Source of the DNA: Tubulanus polymorphus
Lineage: Eukaryota > Nemertea > Palaeonemertea > Tubulaniformes > Tubulanidae
DNA length: 64,000 bases
Reading direction: 5' to 3'
NCBI RefSeq assembly: GCF_964204645.1
Contig: NC_134031.1
Coordinates: 21,513,307 to 21,577,306, forward strand
The notes below the pieces were generated by a model. That model was not told the DNA's origin and did not search any database. It saw only the letters and a list, made by a program, of their open reading frames with translations. Positions 1 to 14,100 of this stretch are shown piece after piece; the first letter of the stretch is position 1, and each line of letters opens with the position of its first letter. The position numbers were made by a program, and so were the translations under genes.

Positions 1-3000
1 GGTTCTGAAGATGATGGATTCAATCTGAAAAGATGTGTTAAGGCGTATTGAACTGATTTCAAATAGATAGGTGGAAAGATTAAGAATTTTCTGGCTATTT
101 ATGCTCCTGAAGATGATGGACTCGATCTGAAATGATAGGTTAAGGTAGACTGAACTGATTTCGAGTAGATGGACTGAAAGATACAGATTTTTCTTGCAAA
201 ATAGGGTCCTAAAGATGATGAGTTCTATCTTAATTGATGGGTTAGGGTGAACTGAACTGATTTCAAATAGATAGGTGGAAAGAATCAGAATTTTCTGGCT
301 GCCTTTGGTTCTGAAGATGATGGACTCAATCTGAAAAGATGGGCTAAGGCGTATTGAACTGATTTCAAATAGATAGGTGGAAAGATTAAGAATTTTCTGG
401 CTATTTATGCTCCTGAAGATGATGGACTCGATCTGAAATGATAGGTTAAGGTAAACTGAACTGATTTCGAGTAGATGGACTGAAAGATACAGATTTTTCT
501 TGCAAAATAGGGTCCTAAAGATGATGAATTCTATCTTAATTGATGGGTTAGGGTGTACTGAACTGATTTCAAATAGATAGGTTGAAAGAATCAGAATTTT
601 CTGGCTGCTTTTGGTTCTGAAGATGATGGATTCAATCTGAAAAGATGTGTTAAGGCGTATTGAACTGATTTCAAATAGATAGGTGGAAAGATTAAGAATT
701 TTCTGGCTATTTATGCTCCTGAAGATGATGGACTCGATCTGAAATGATAGGTTAAGGTAGACTGAACTGATTTCGAGTAGATGGACTGAAAGATACAGAT
801 TTTTCTTGCAAAATAGGGTCCTAAAGATGATGAGTTCTATCTTAATTGATGGGTTAGGGTGTACTGAACTGATTTCAAATAGATAGGTTGAAAGAATCAG
901 AATTTTCTGGCTGCTTTTGGTTCTGAAGATGATGGATTCAATCTGAAAAGATGGGTTAAGGCGTATTGAACTGATGTCAAATAGATAGGTGGAAAGATTA
1001 AGAATTTTCTGGCTATTTATGCTCCTGAAGATGATGGACTCGATCTGAAATGATAGGTTAAGGTAGACTGAACTGATTTCGAGTAGATGGACTGAAAGAT
1101 ACAGATTTTTCTTGCAAAATAGGGTCCTAAAGATGATGAATTCTATCTTAATTGATGGGTTAGGGTGAACTGAACTGATTTCAAATAGATGGGTGGAAAG
1201 AATCAGAATTTTCTGGCTGCCTTTGGTTCTGAAGATGATGGACTCAATCTGAAAAGATGGGCTGAGGCGTATTGAACTGATTTCAAATAGATAGGTGGAA
1301 AGATTAAGAATTTTCTGGCTATTTATGCTCCTGAAGATGATGGACTCGATCTGAAATGATAGGTTAAGGTAAACTGAACTGATTTCGAGTAGATGGACTG
1401 AAAGATACAGATTTTTCTTGCAAAATAGGGTCCTAAAGATGATGAATTCTATCTTAATTGATGGGTTAGGTTGTACTGAACTGATTTCAAATAGATAGGT
1501 TAAAAGAATCAGAATTTTCTGGCTGCTTTTGGTTCTGAAGATGATGGATTCAATCTGAAAAGATGTGTTAAGGCGTATTGAACTGATTTCAAATAGATAG
1601 GTGGAAAGATTAAGAATTTTCTGGCTATTTATGCTCCTGAAGATGATTGTCTCGATCTGAAATGATAGGTTAAGGTAGACTGAACTGATTTCGAGTAGAT
1701 GGACTGAAAGATACAGATTTTTCTTGCAAAATAGGGTCCTAAAGATGATGAGTTCTATCTTAATTGATGGGTTAGGGTGAACTGAACTGATTTCAAATAG
1801 ATAGGTGGAAAGATTAAAAATTTTCTGGCTGCCTTTGGTTCTGAAGATGATGGACTCAATCTGAAAAGATGGGCTAAGGCGTATTGAACTGATTTAAAAT
1901 AGATAGGTGGAAAGATTAAGAATTTTCTGGCTATTTATGCTCCTGAAGATGATGGACTCGATCTGAAATGATAGGTTAAGGTAAACTGAACTGATTTCGA
2001 GTAGATGGACTGAAAGATACAGATTTTTCTTGCAAAATAGGGTCCTAAAGATGATGAATTCTATCTTAATTGATGGGTTAGGGTGTACTGAACTGATTTC
2101 AAATAGAAAGGTTGAAAGATTAAGAACTTTCTGGCAACTTTTGGTTCTGAAGATGATGGATTCAATCTGAAAAGATGGGTTAAGGCGTATTGAACTGATT
2201 TCAAATGGATAGGTGGAAAGATTAAGAATTTTCTGGCTATTTATGCTCCTGAAGATGATGGACTCGATCTGAAATGATAGGTTAAGGTAAACTGAACTGA
2301 TTTCGAGTAGATGGACAGAAAGATACAGATTTTTCTTGCAAAATAGGGTCCTAAAGATGATGAATTCTATCTTAATTGATGGGTTAGGGTGAACTGAATT
2401 GATTTCAAATAGATAGGTGGAAAGAATCAGAATTTTCTGGCTGCCTTTGGTTCTGAAGATGATGGACTCAATCTGAAAAGATGGGCTAAGGCGTATTGAA
2501 CTGATTTCAAATAGATAGGTGGAAAGATTAAGAATTTTCTGGCTATTTATGCTCCTGAAGATGATGGACTCGATCTGAAATGATAGGTTAAGGTAAACTG
2601 AACTGATTTCGAGTAGATGGACTGAAAGATACAGATTTTTCTTGCAAAATAGGGTCCTAAAGATGATGAATTCTATCTTAATTGATGGGTTAGGGTGTAC
2701 TGAACTGATTTCAAATAGATAGGTTGAAAGATTAAGAATTTTCTGGCTGCTTTTGGTTCTGAAGATGATGGATTCAATCTGAAAAGATGTGTTAAGGCGT
2801 ATTGAACTGATTTCAAATAGATAGGTGGAAAGATTAAGAATTTTCTGGCTATTTATGCTCCTGAAGATGATGGACTCGATCTGAAATGATAGGTTAAGGT
2901 AAACTGAACTGATTTCGAGCAGATGGACTGAAAGATACAGATTTTTCTTGCAAAATAGGGTCCTAAAGATGATGAGTTCTATCTTAATTGATGGGTTAGG

Positions 3001-6000
3001 GTGTACTGAACTGATTTCAAATAGATAGGTTGAAAGAATCAGAATTTTCTGGCTGCTTTTGGTTCTGAAGATGATGGATTCAATCTGAAAAGATGTGTTA
3101 AGGCGTATTGAACTGATTTCAAATAGATAGGTGGAAAGATTAAGAATTTTCTGGCTATTTATGCTCCTGAAGATGATGGACTCGATCTGAAATGATAGGT
3201 TAAGGTAAACTGAACTGATTCCGAGCAGATGGACTGAAAGATACAGATTTTTCTTGCAAAATAGGGTCCTAAAGATGATGAATTCTATCTTAATTGATGG
3301 GTTAGGGTGTACTGAACTGATTTCAAATAGATAGGTTGAAAGATTAAGAACTTTCTGGCTGCTTTTGGTTCTGACGATGATGGATTCAATCTGAAAAGAT
3401 GGGTTAAGGCGTATTGAACTGATTTCAAATGGATAGGTGGAAAGATTAAGAATTTTCTGGCTATTTATGCTCCTGAAGATGATGGACTCGATCTGAAATG
3501 ATAGGTTAAGGTAAACTGAACTGATTTCGAGTAGATGGACAGAAAGATACAGATTTTTCTTGCAAAATAGGGTCCTAAAGATGATGAATTCTATCTTAAT
3601 TGATGGGTTAGGGTGAACTGAATTGATTTCAAATAGATAGGTGGAAAGAATCAGAATTTTCTGGCTGCCTTTGGTTCTGAAGATGATGGACTCAATCTGA
3701 AAAGATGGGCTAAGGCGTATTGAACTGATTTCAAATAGATAGGTGGAAAGATTAAGAATTTTCTGGCTATTTATGCTCCTGAAGATGATGGACTCGATCT
3801 GAAATGATAGGTTAAGGTAAACTGAACTGATTTCGAGTAGATGGACTGAAAGATACAGATTTTTCTTGCAAAATAGGGTCCTAAAGATGATGAATTCTAT
3901 CTTAATTGATGGGTTAGGGTGTACTGAACTGATTTCAAATAGATAGGTTGAAAGATTAAGAATTTTCTGGCTGCTTTTGGTTCTGAAGATGATGGATTCA
4001 ATCTGAAAAGATGTGTTAAGGCGTATTGAACTGATTTCAAATAGATAGGTGGAAAGATTAAGAATTTTCTGGCTATTTATGCTCCTGAAGATGATGGACT
4101 CGATCTGAAATGATAGGTTAAGGTAAACTGAACTGATTTCGAGCAGATGGACTGAAAGATACAGATTTTTCTTGCAAAATAGGGTCCTAAAGATGATGAG
4201 TTCTATCTTAATTGATGGGTTAGGGTGTACTGAACTGATTTCAAATAGATAGGTGGAAAGATTAAGAATTTTCTGGTTATTTATGCTCCTGAAGATGATG
4301 GACTCGATCTGAAATGATAGGTTAAGGTAAACTGAACTGATTTCGAGTAGATGGACTGAAAGATACAGATTTTTCTTGCAAAATAGGGTCCTAAAGATGA
4401 TGAGTTCAATCTTAATTGATGGGTTAGGTTGTACTGAACTGATTTCAAATAGATAGGTGGAAAGATTAAGAATTTTCTGGTTATTTATGCTCCTGAAGAT
4501 GATGGACTCGATCTGAAATGATAGGTTAAGGTAAACTGAACAGATTTCGAGTAGATGGACTGAAAGATACAGATTTTTCTTGCAAAATAGGGTCCTAAAG
4601 ATGATGAATTCTATCTTAATTGATGGGTTAGGGTGTACTGAACTGATTTCAAATAGATAGGTTGAAAGAATCAGAATTTTCTGGCTGCTTTTGGTTCTGA
4701 AGATGATGGATTCAATCTGAAAAGATGTGTTAAGGCGTATTGAACTGATTTCAAATAGATAGGTGGAAAGATTAAGAATTTTCTGGCTATTTATGCTCCT
4801 GAAGATGATGGACTCGATCTGAAATGATAGGTTAAGGTAGACTGAACTGATTTCGAGTAGATGGACTGAAAGATACAGATTTTTCTTGCAAAATAGGGTC
4901 CTAAAGATGATGAGTTCTATCTTAATTGATGGGTTAGGGTGAACTGAACTGATTTCAAATAGATAGGTGGAAAGAATCAGAATTTTCTGGCTGCCTTTGG
5001 TTCTGAAGATGATGGACTCAATCTGAAAAGATGGGCTAAGGCGTATTGAACTGATTTCAAATAGATAGGTGGAAAGATTAAGAATTTTCTGGCTATTTAT
5101 GCTCCTGAAGATGATGGACTCGATCTGAAATGATAGGTTAAGGTAGACTGAACTGATTTCGAGTAGATGGACTGAAAGATACAGATTTTTCTTGCAAAAT
5201 AGGGTCCTAAAGATGATGAATTCTATCTTAATTGATGGGTTAGGGTGAACTGAACTGATTTCAAATAGATAGGTGGAAAGATTAAAAATTTTCTGGCTGC
5301 CTTTGGTTTTGAAGATGATGGACTCAATCTGAAAAGATGGGCTAAGGCGTATTGAACTGATTTCAAATAGATAGGTGGAAAGATTAAGAATTTTCTGGCT
5401 ATTTATGCTCCTGAAGATGATGGACTCGATCTGAAATGATAGGTTAAGGTAAACTGAACTGATTTCGAGTAGATGGACTGAAAGATACAGATTTTTCTTG
5501 CAAAATAGGGTCCTAAAGATGAGGAATTCTATCTTAATTGATGGGTTAGGGTGTACTGAACTGATTTCAAATAGATAGGTTGAAAGATTAAGAACTTTCT
5601 GGCAACTTTTGGTTCTGAAGATGATGGATTCAATCTGAAAAGATGGGTTAAGGCGTATTGAACTGATTTCAAATGGATAGGTGGAAAGATTAAGAATTTT
5701 CTGGCTATTTATGCTCCTGAAGATGATGGACTCGATCTGAAATGATAGGTTAAGGTAAACTGAACTGATTTCGAGTAGATGGACAGAAAGATACAGATTT
5801 TTCTTGCAAAATAGGGTCCTAAAGATGATGAATTCTATCTTAATTGATGGGTTAGGGTGAACTGAATTGATTTCAAATAGATAGGTGGAAAGAATCAGAA
5901 TTTTCTGGCTGCCTTTGGTTCTGAAGATGATGGACTCAATCTGAAAAGATGGGCTAAGGCGTATTGAACTGATTTCAAATAGATAGGTGGAAAGATTAAG

Positions 6001-6649
6001 AATTTTCTGGCTATTTATGCTCCTGAAGATGATGGACTCGATCTGAAATGATAGGTTAAGGTAAACTGAACTGATTTCGAGTAGATGGACTGAAAGATAC
6101 AGATTTTTCTTGCAAAATAGGGTCCTAAAGATGATGAATTCTATCTTAATTGATGGGTTAGGGTGTACTGAACTGATTTCAAATAGATAGGTTGAAAGAT
6201 TAAGAATTTTCTGGCTGCTTTTGGTTCTGAAGATGATGGATTCAATCTGAAAAGATGTGTTAAGGCGTATTGAACTGATTTCAAATAGATAGGTGGAAAG
6301 ATTAAGAATTTTCTGGCTATTTATGCTCCTGAAGATGATGGACTCGATCTGAAATGATAGGTTAAGGTAAACTGAACTGATTTCGAGCAGATGGACTGAA
6401 AGATACAGATTTTTCTTGCAAAATAGGGTCCTAAAGATGATGAGTTCTATCTTAATTGATGGGTTAGGGTGTACTGAACTGATTTCAAATAGATAGGTTG
6501 AAAGAATCAGAATTTTCTGGCTGCTTTTGGTTCTGAAGATGATGGATTCAATCTGAAAAGATGTGTTAAGGCGTATTGAACTGATTTCAAATAGATAGGT
6601 GGAAAGATTAAGAATTTTCTGGCTATTTATGCTCCTGAAGATGATGGAC

Positions 6650-9600
6650 TCGATCTGAAATGATAGGTTAAGGTAAACTGAACTGATTCCGAGCAGATGG
6701 ACTGAAAGATACAGATTTTTCTTGCAAAATAGGGTCCTAAAGATGATGAGTTCTATCTTAATTGATGGGTTAGGGTGTACTGAACTGATTTCAAATAGAT
6801 AGGTTGAAAGATTAAGAACTTTCTGGCTGCTTTTGGTTCTGAAGATGATGGATTCAATCTGAATAGATGGGTTAAGGCGTATTGAACTGATTTCAAATGG
6901 ATAGGTGGAAAGATTAAGAATTTTCTGGCTATTTATGCTCCTGAAGATGATGGACTCGATCTGAAATGATAGGTTAAGGTAAACTGAACTGATTTCGAGT
7001 AGATGGACAGAAAGATACAGATTTTTCTTGCAAAATAGGGTCCTAAAGATGATGAATTCTATCTTAATTGATGGGTTAGGGTGAACTGAATTGATTTCAA
7101 ATAGATAGGTGGAAAGAATCAGAATTTTCTGGCTGCCTTTGGTTCTGAAGATGATGGACTCAATCTGAAAAGATGGGCTAAGGCGTATTGAACTGATTTC
7201 AAATAGATAGGTGGAAAGATTAAGAATTTTCTGGCTATTTATGCTCCTGAAGATGATGGACTCGATCTGAAATGATAGGTTAAGGTAAACTGAACTGATT
7301 TCGAGTAGATGGACTGAAAGATACAGATTTTTCTTGCAAAATAGGGTCCTAAAGATGATGAATTCTATCTTAATTGATGGGTTAGGGTGTACTGAACTGA
7401 TTTCAAATAGATAGGTTGAAAGATTAAGAATTTTCTGGCTGCTTTTGGTTCTGAAGATGATGGATTCAATCTGAAAAGATGTGTTAAGGCGTATTGAACT
7501 GATTTCAAATAGATAGGTGGAAAGATTAAGAATTTTCTGGCTATTTATGCTCCTGAAGATGATGGACTCGATCTGAAATGATAGGTTAAGGTAAACTGAA
7601 CTGATTTCGAGCAGATGGACTGAAAGATACAGATTTTTCTTGCAAAATAGGGTCCTAAAGATGATGAGTTCTATCTTAATTGATGGGTTAGGGTGTACTG
7701 AACTGATTTCAAATAGATAGGTGGAAAGATTAAGAATTTTCTGGTTATTTATGCTCCTGAAGATGATGGACTCGATCTGAAATGATAGGTTAAGGTAAAC
7801 TGAACTGATTTCGAGTAGATGGACTGAAAGATACAGATTTTTCTTGCAAAATAGGGTCCTAAAGATGATGAGTTCAATCTTAATTGATGGGTTAGGTTGT
7901 ACTGAACTGATTTCAAATAGATAGGTGGATAGATTAAGAATTTTCTGGTTATTTATGCTCCTGAAGATGATGGACTCGATCTGAAATGATAGGTTAAGGT
8001 AAACTGAACTGATTTCGAGTAGATGGACTGAAAGATACAGATTTTTCTTGCAAAATAGGGTCCTAAAGATGATGAATTCTATCTTAATTGATGGGTTAGG
8101 GTGTACTGAACTGATTTCAAATAGATAGGTTGAAAGAATCAGAATTTTCTGGCTGCTTTTGGTTCTGAAGATGATGGACTCAATCTGAAAAGATGGGCTA
8201 AGGCGTATTGAACTGATTTCAAATAGATAGGTGGAAAGATTAAGAATTTTCTGGCTATTTATGCTCCTGAAGATGATGGACTCGATCTGAAATGATAGGT
8301 TAAGGTAAACTGAACTGATTTCGAGTAGATGGACTGAAAGATACAGATTTTTCTTGCAAAATAGGGTCCTAAAGATGATGAGTTCTATCTTAATTGATGG
8401 GTTAGGGTGAACTGAACTGATTTCAAATAGATAGGTGGAAAGAATCAGAATTTTCTGGCTGCCTTTGGTTCTGAAGATGATGGACTCAATCTGAAAAGAT
8501 GGGCTAAGGCGTATTGAACTGATTTCAAATAGATAGGTGGAAAGATTAAGAATTTTCTGGCTATTTATGCTCCTGAAGATGATGGACTCGATCTGAAATG
8601 ATAGGTTAAGGTAAACTGAACTGATTTCGAGTAGATGGACTGAAAGATACAGATTTTTCTTGCAAAATAGGGTCCTAAAGATGATGAATTCTATCTTAAT
8701 TGATGGGTTAGGGTGTACTGAACTGATTTCAAATGGATAGGTGGAAAGATTAAGAATTTTCTGGCTATTTATGCTCCTGAAGATGATGGACTCGATCTGA
8801 AATGATAGGTTAAGATAAACTGAACTGATTTCGAGTAGATGGACTGAAAGATACAGATTTTTCTTGCAAAATATGGTCCTAAAGATGATGAGTTCTATCT
8901 TAGTGATGGGTTAGGGTGTACTGAACTGATTTCAAATAGATAGGTTGAGAGAATCAGAATTTTCTGGCTGCTTTTGGTTCTGAAGATGATGGATTCAATC
9001 TGAAAAGATGTGTTAAGGCGTATTGAACTGATTTCAAATAGATAGGTGGAAAGATTAAGAATTTTCTGGCTATTTATGCTCCTGAAGATGATGGACTCGA
9101 TCTGAAATGATAGGTTAAGGTAAACTGAACTGATTTCGAGCAGATGGACTGAAAGATACAGATTTTTCTTGCAAAATAGGGTCCTAAAGATGATGAGTTC
9201 TATCTTAATTGATGGGTTAGGGTGTACTGAACTGATTTCAAATAGATAGGTTGAAAGAATCAGAATTTTCTGGCTGCTTTTGGTTCTGAAGATGATGGAT
9301 TCAATCTGAAAAGATGTGTTAAGGCGTATTGAACTGATTTCAAATAGATAGGTGGAAAGATTAAGAATTTTCTGGTTATTTATGCTCCTGAAGATGATGG
9401 ACTCGATCTGAAATGATAGGTTAAGGTAAACTGAACTGATTTCGAGTAGATGGACTGAAAGATACAGATTTTTCTTGCAAAATAGGGTCCTAAAGATGAT
9501 GAATTCTATCTTAATTGATGGGTTAGGTTGTACTGAACTGATTTCAAATAGATAGGTTGAAAGAATCAGAATTTTCTGGCTGCTTTTGGTTCTGAAGATG

Positions 9601-11136
9601 ATGGATTCAATCTGAAAAGATGTGTTAAGGCGTATTGAACTGATTTCAAATAGATAGGTGGAAAGATTAAGAATTTTCTGGCTATTTATGCTCCTGAAGA
9701 TGATGGACTCGATCTGAAATGATAGGTTAAGGTAGACTGAACTGATTTCGAGTAGATGGACTGAAAGATACAGATTTTTCTTGCAAAATAGGGTCCTAAA
9801 GATGATGAGTTCTATCTTAATTGATGGGTTAGGGTGAACTGAACTGATTTCAAATAGATAGGTGGAAAGAATCAGAATTTTCTGGCTGCCTTTGGTTCTG
9901 AAGATGATGGACTCAATCTGAAAAGATGGGCTAAGGCGTATTGAACTGATTTCAAATAGATAGGTGGAAAGATTAAGAATTTTCTGGCTATTTATGCTCC
10001 TGAAGATGATGGACTCGATCTGAAATGATAGGTTAAGGTAAACTGAACTGATTTCGAGTAGATGGACTGAAAGATACAGATTTTTCTTGCAAAATAGGGT
10101 CCTAAAGATGATGAATTCTATCTTAATTGATGGGTTAGGGTGTACTGAACTGATTTCAAATGGATAAGTGGAAAGATTAAGAATTTTCTGGCTATTTATG
10201 CTCCTGAAGATGATGGACTCGATCTGAAATGATAGGTAAAGATAAACTGAACTGATTTCGAGTAGATGGACTGAAAGATACAGATTTTTCTTGCAAAATA
10301 TGGTCCTAAAGATGATGAGTTCTATCTTAATTGATGGGTTAGGGTGTACTGAACTGATTTCAAATAGATAGGTTGAGAGAATCAGAATTTTCTGGCTGCT
10401 TTTGGTTCTGAAGATGATGGATTCAATCTGAAAAGATGTGTTAAGGCGTATTGAACTGATTTCAAATAGATAGGTGGAAAGATTAAGAATTTTCTGGCTA
10501 TTTATGCTCCTGAAGATGATGGACTCGATCTGAAATGATAGGTTAAGGTAAACTGAACTGATTTCGAGCAGATGGACTGAAAGATACAGATTTTTCTTGC
10601 AAAATAGGGTCCTAAAGATGATGAGTTCTATCTTAATTGATGGGTTAGGGTGTACTGAACTGATTTCAAATAGATAGGTTGAAAGAATCAGAATTTTCTG
10701 GCTGCTTTTGGTTCTGAAGATGATGGATTCAATCTGAAAAGATGTGTTAAGGCGTATTGAACTGATTTCAAATAGATAGGTGGAAAGATTAAGAATTTTC
10801 TGGCTATTTATGCTCCTGAAGATGATGGACTCGATCTGAAATGATAGGTTAAGGTAAACTGAACTGATTTCGAGTAGATGGACTGAAAGATACAGATTTT
10901 TCTTGCAAAAAAGGGTCCTAAAGATGATGAATTCTATCTTAATTGATGGGTTAGGGTGAACTGAACTGATTTCAAATAGATGGGTGGAAAGAATCAGAAT
11001 TTTCTGGCTGCCTTTGGTTCTGAAGATGATGGACTCAATCTGAAAAGATGGGCTAAGGCGTATTGAACTGATTTCAAATAGATAGGTGGAAAGATTAAGA
11101 ATTTTCTGGCTATTTATGCTCCTGAAGATGATGGAC
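6650..11136. repeat. Tandem segmental duplication within the satellite, about 4.49 kb, copy 1
   Basis: Diagnostic variants recur 4,487 bp downstream: gaatagatgg at 6861 and 11348, tgattccgag at 6684 and 11171, and a 1-bp deletion in cttagtgatggg near 8903 and 13390. The step is 44 monomers minus the 1-bp deletion, so the copies are in monomer register. Boundaries are approximate because the surrounding sequence is the same satellite. Confidence 0.75.
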
Positions 11137-14100
11137 TCGATCTGAAATGATAGGTTAAGGTAAACTGAACTGATTCCGAGCAGATGGACTGAAAGATACA
11201 GATTTTTCTTGCAAAATAGGGTCCTAAAGATGATGAGTTCTATCTTAATTGATGGGTTAGGGTGTACTGAACTGATTTCAAATAGATAGGTTGAAAGATT
11301 AAGAACTTTCTGGCTGCTTTTGGTTCTGAAGATGATGGATTCAATCTGAATAGATGGGTTAAGGCGTATTGAACTGATTTCAAATGGATAGGTGGAAAGA
11401 TTAAGAATTTTCTGGCTATTTATGCTCCTGAAGATGATGGACTCGATCTGAAATGATAGGTTAAGGTAAACTGAACTGATTTCGAGTAGATGGACAGAAA
11501 GATACAGATTTTTCTTGCAAAATAGGGTCCTAAAGATGATGAATTCTATCTTAATTGATGGGTTAGGGTGAACTGAATTGATTTCAAATAGATAGGTGGA
11601 AAGAATCAGAATTTTCTGGCTGCCTTTGGTTCTGAAGATGATGGACTCAATCTGAAAAGATGGGCTAAGGCGTATTGAACTGATTTCAAATAGATAGGTG
11701 GAAAGATTAAGAATTTTCTGGCTATTTATGCTCCTGAAGATGATGGACTCGATCTGAAATGATAGGTTAAGGTAAACTGAACTGATTTCGAGTAGATGGA
11801 CTGAAAGATACAGATTTTTCTTGCAAAATAGGGTCCTAAAGATGATGAATTCTATCTTAATTGATGGGTTAGGGTGTACTGAACTGATTTCAAATAGATA
11901 GGTTGAAAGATTAAGAATTTTCTGGCTGCTTTTGGTTCTGAAGATGATGGATTCAATCTGAAAAGATGTGTTAAGGCGTATTGAACTGATTTCAAATAGA
12001 TAGGTGGAAAGATTAAGAATTTTCTGGCTATTTATGCTCCTGAAGATGATGGACTCGATCTGAAATGATAGGTTAAGGTAAACTGAACTGATTTCGAGCA
12101 GATGGACTGAAAGATACAGATTTTTCTTGCAAAATAGGGTCCTAAAGATGATGAGTTCTATCTTAATTGATGGGTTAGGGTGTACTGAACTGATTTCAAA
12201 TAGATAGGTGGAAAGATTAAGAATTTTCTGGTTATTTATGCTCCTGAAGATGATGGACTCGATCTGAAATGATAGGTTAAGGTAAACTGAACTGATTTCG
12301 AGTAGATGGACTGAAAGATACAGATTTTTCTTGCAAAATAGGGTCCTAAAGATGATGAGTTCAATCTTAATTGATGGGTTAGGTTGTACTGAACTGATTT
12401 CAAATAGATAGGTGGATAGATTAAGAATTTTCTGGTTATTTATGCTCCTGAAGATGATGGACTCGATCTGAAATGATAGGTTAAGGTAAACTGAACTGAT
12501 TTCGAGTAGATGGACTGAAAGATACAGATTTTTCTTGCAAAATAGGGTCCTAAAGATGATGAATTCTATCTTAATTGATGGGTTAGGGTGTACTGAACTG
12601 ATTTCAAATAGATAGGTTGAAAGAATCAGAATTTTCTGGCTGCTTTTGGTTCTGAAGATGATGGATTCAATCTGAAAAGATGTGTTAAGGCGTATTGAAC
12701 TGATTTCAAATAGATAGGTGGAAAGATTAAGAATTTTCTGGCTATTTATGCTCCTGAAGATGATGGACTCGATCTGAAATGATAGGTTAAGGTAGACTGA
12801 ACTGATTTCGAGTAGATGGACTGAAAGATACAGATTTTTCTTGCAAAATAGGGTCCTAAAGATGATGAGTTCTATCTTAATTGATGGGTTAGGGTGAACT
12901 GAACTGATTTCAAATAGATAGGTGGAAAGAATCAGAATTTTCTGGCTGCCTTTGGTTCTGAAGATGATGGACTCAATCTGAAAAGATGGGCTAAGGCGTA
13001 TTGAACTGATTTCAAATAGATAGGTGGAAAGATTAAGAATTTTCTGGCTATTTATGCTCCTGAAGATGATGGACTCGATCTGAAATGATAGGTTAAGGTA
13101 AACTGAACTGATTTCGAGTAGATGGACTGAAAGATACAGATTTTTCTTGCAAAATAGGGTCCTAAAGATGATGAATTCTATCTTAATTGATGGGTTAGGG
13201 TGTACTGAACTGATTTCAAATGGATAGGTGGAAAGATTAAGAATTTTCTGGCTATTTATGCTCCTGAAGATGATGGACTCGATCTGAAATGATAGGTTAA
13301 GATAAACTGAACTGATTTCGAGTAGATGGACTGAAAGATACAGATTTTTCTTGCAAAATATGGTCCTAAAGATGATGAGTTCTATCTTAGTGATGGGTTA
13401 GGGTGTACTGAACTGATTTCAAATAGATAGGTTGAGAGAATCAGAATTTTCTGGCTGCTTTTGGTTCTGAAGATGATGGATTCAATCTGAAAAGATGTGT
13501 TAAGGCGTATTGAACTGATTTCAAATAGATAGGTGGAAAGATTAAGAATTTTCTGGCTATTTATGCTCCTGAAGATGATGGACTCGATCTGAAATGATAG
13601 GTTAAGGTAAACTGAACTGATTTCGAGCAGATGGACTGAAAGATACAGATTTTTCTTGCAAAATAGGGTCCTAAAGATGATGAGTTCTATCTTAATTGAT
13701 GGGTTAGGGTGTACTGAACTGATTTCAAATAGATAGGTTGAAAGAATCAGAATTTTCTGGCTGCTTTTGGTTCTGAAGATGATGGATTCAATCTGAAAAG
13801 ATGTGTTAAGGCGTATTGAACTGATTTCAAATAGATAGGTGGAAAGATTAAGAATTTTCTGGCTATTTATGCTCCTGAAGATGATGGACTCGATCTGAAA
13901 TGATAGGTTAAGGTAGACTGAACTGATTTCGAGTAGATGGACTGAAAGATACAGATTTTTCTTGCAAAATAGGGTCCTAAAGATGATGAGTTCTATCTTA
14001 ATTGATGGGTTAGGGTGAACTGAACTGATTTCAAATAGATAGGTGGAAAGAATCAGAATTTTCTGGCTGCCTTTGGTTCTGAAGATGATGGACTCAATCT

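Noticed and set aside
1-102. Hammerhead-like core in satellite A monomers (ctgaaga ... gaaa)
   Set aside because: The stem II closing bases are T and T, only about 3 bp pair, and neither stem I nor stem III forms with the flanks.
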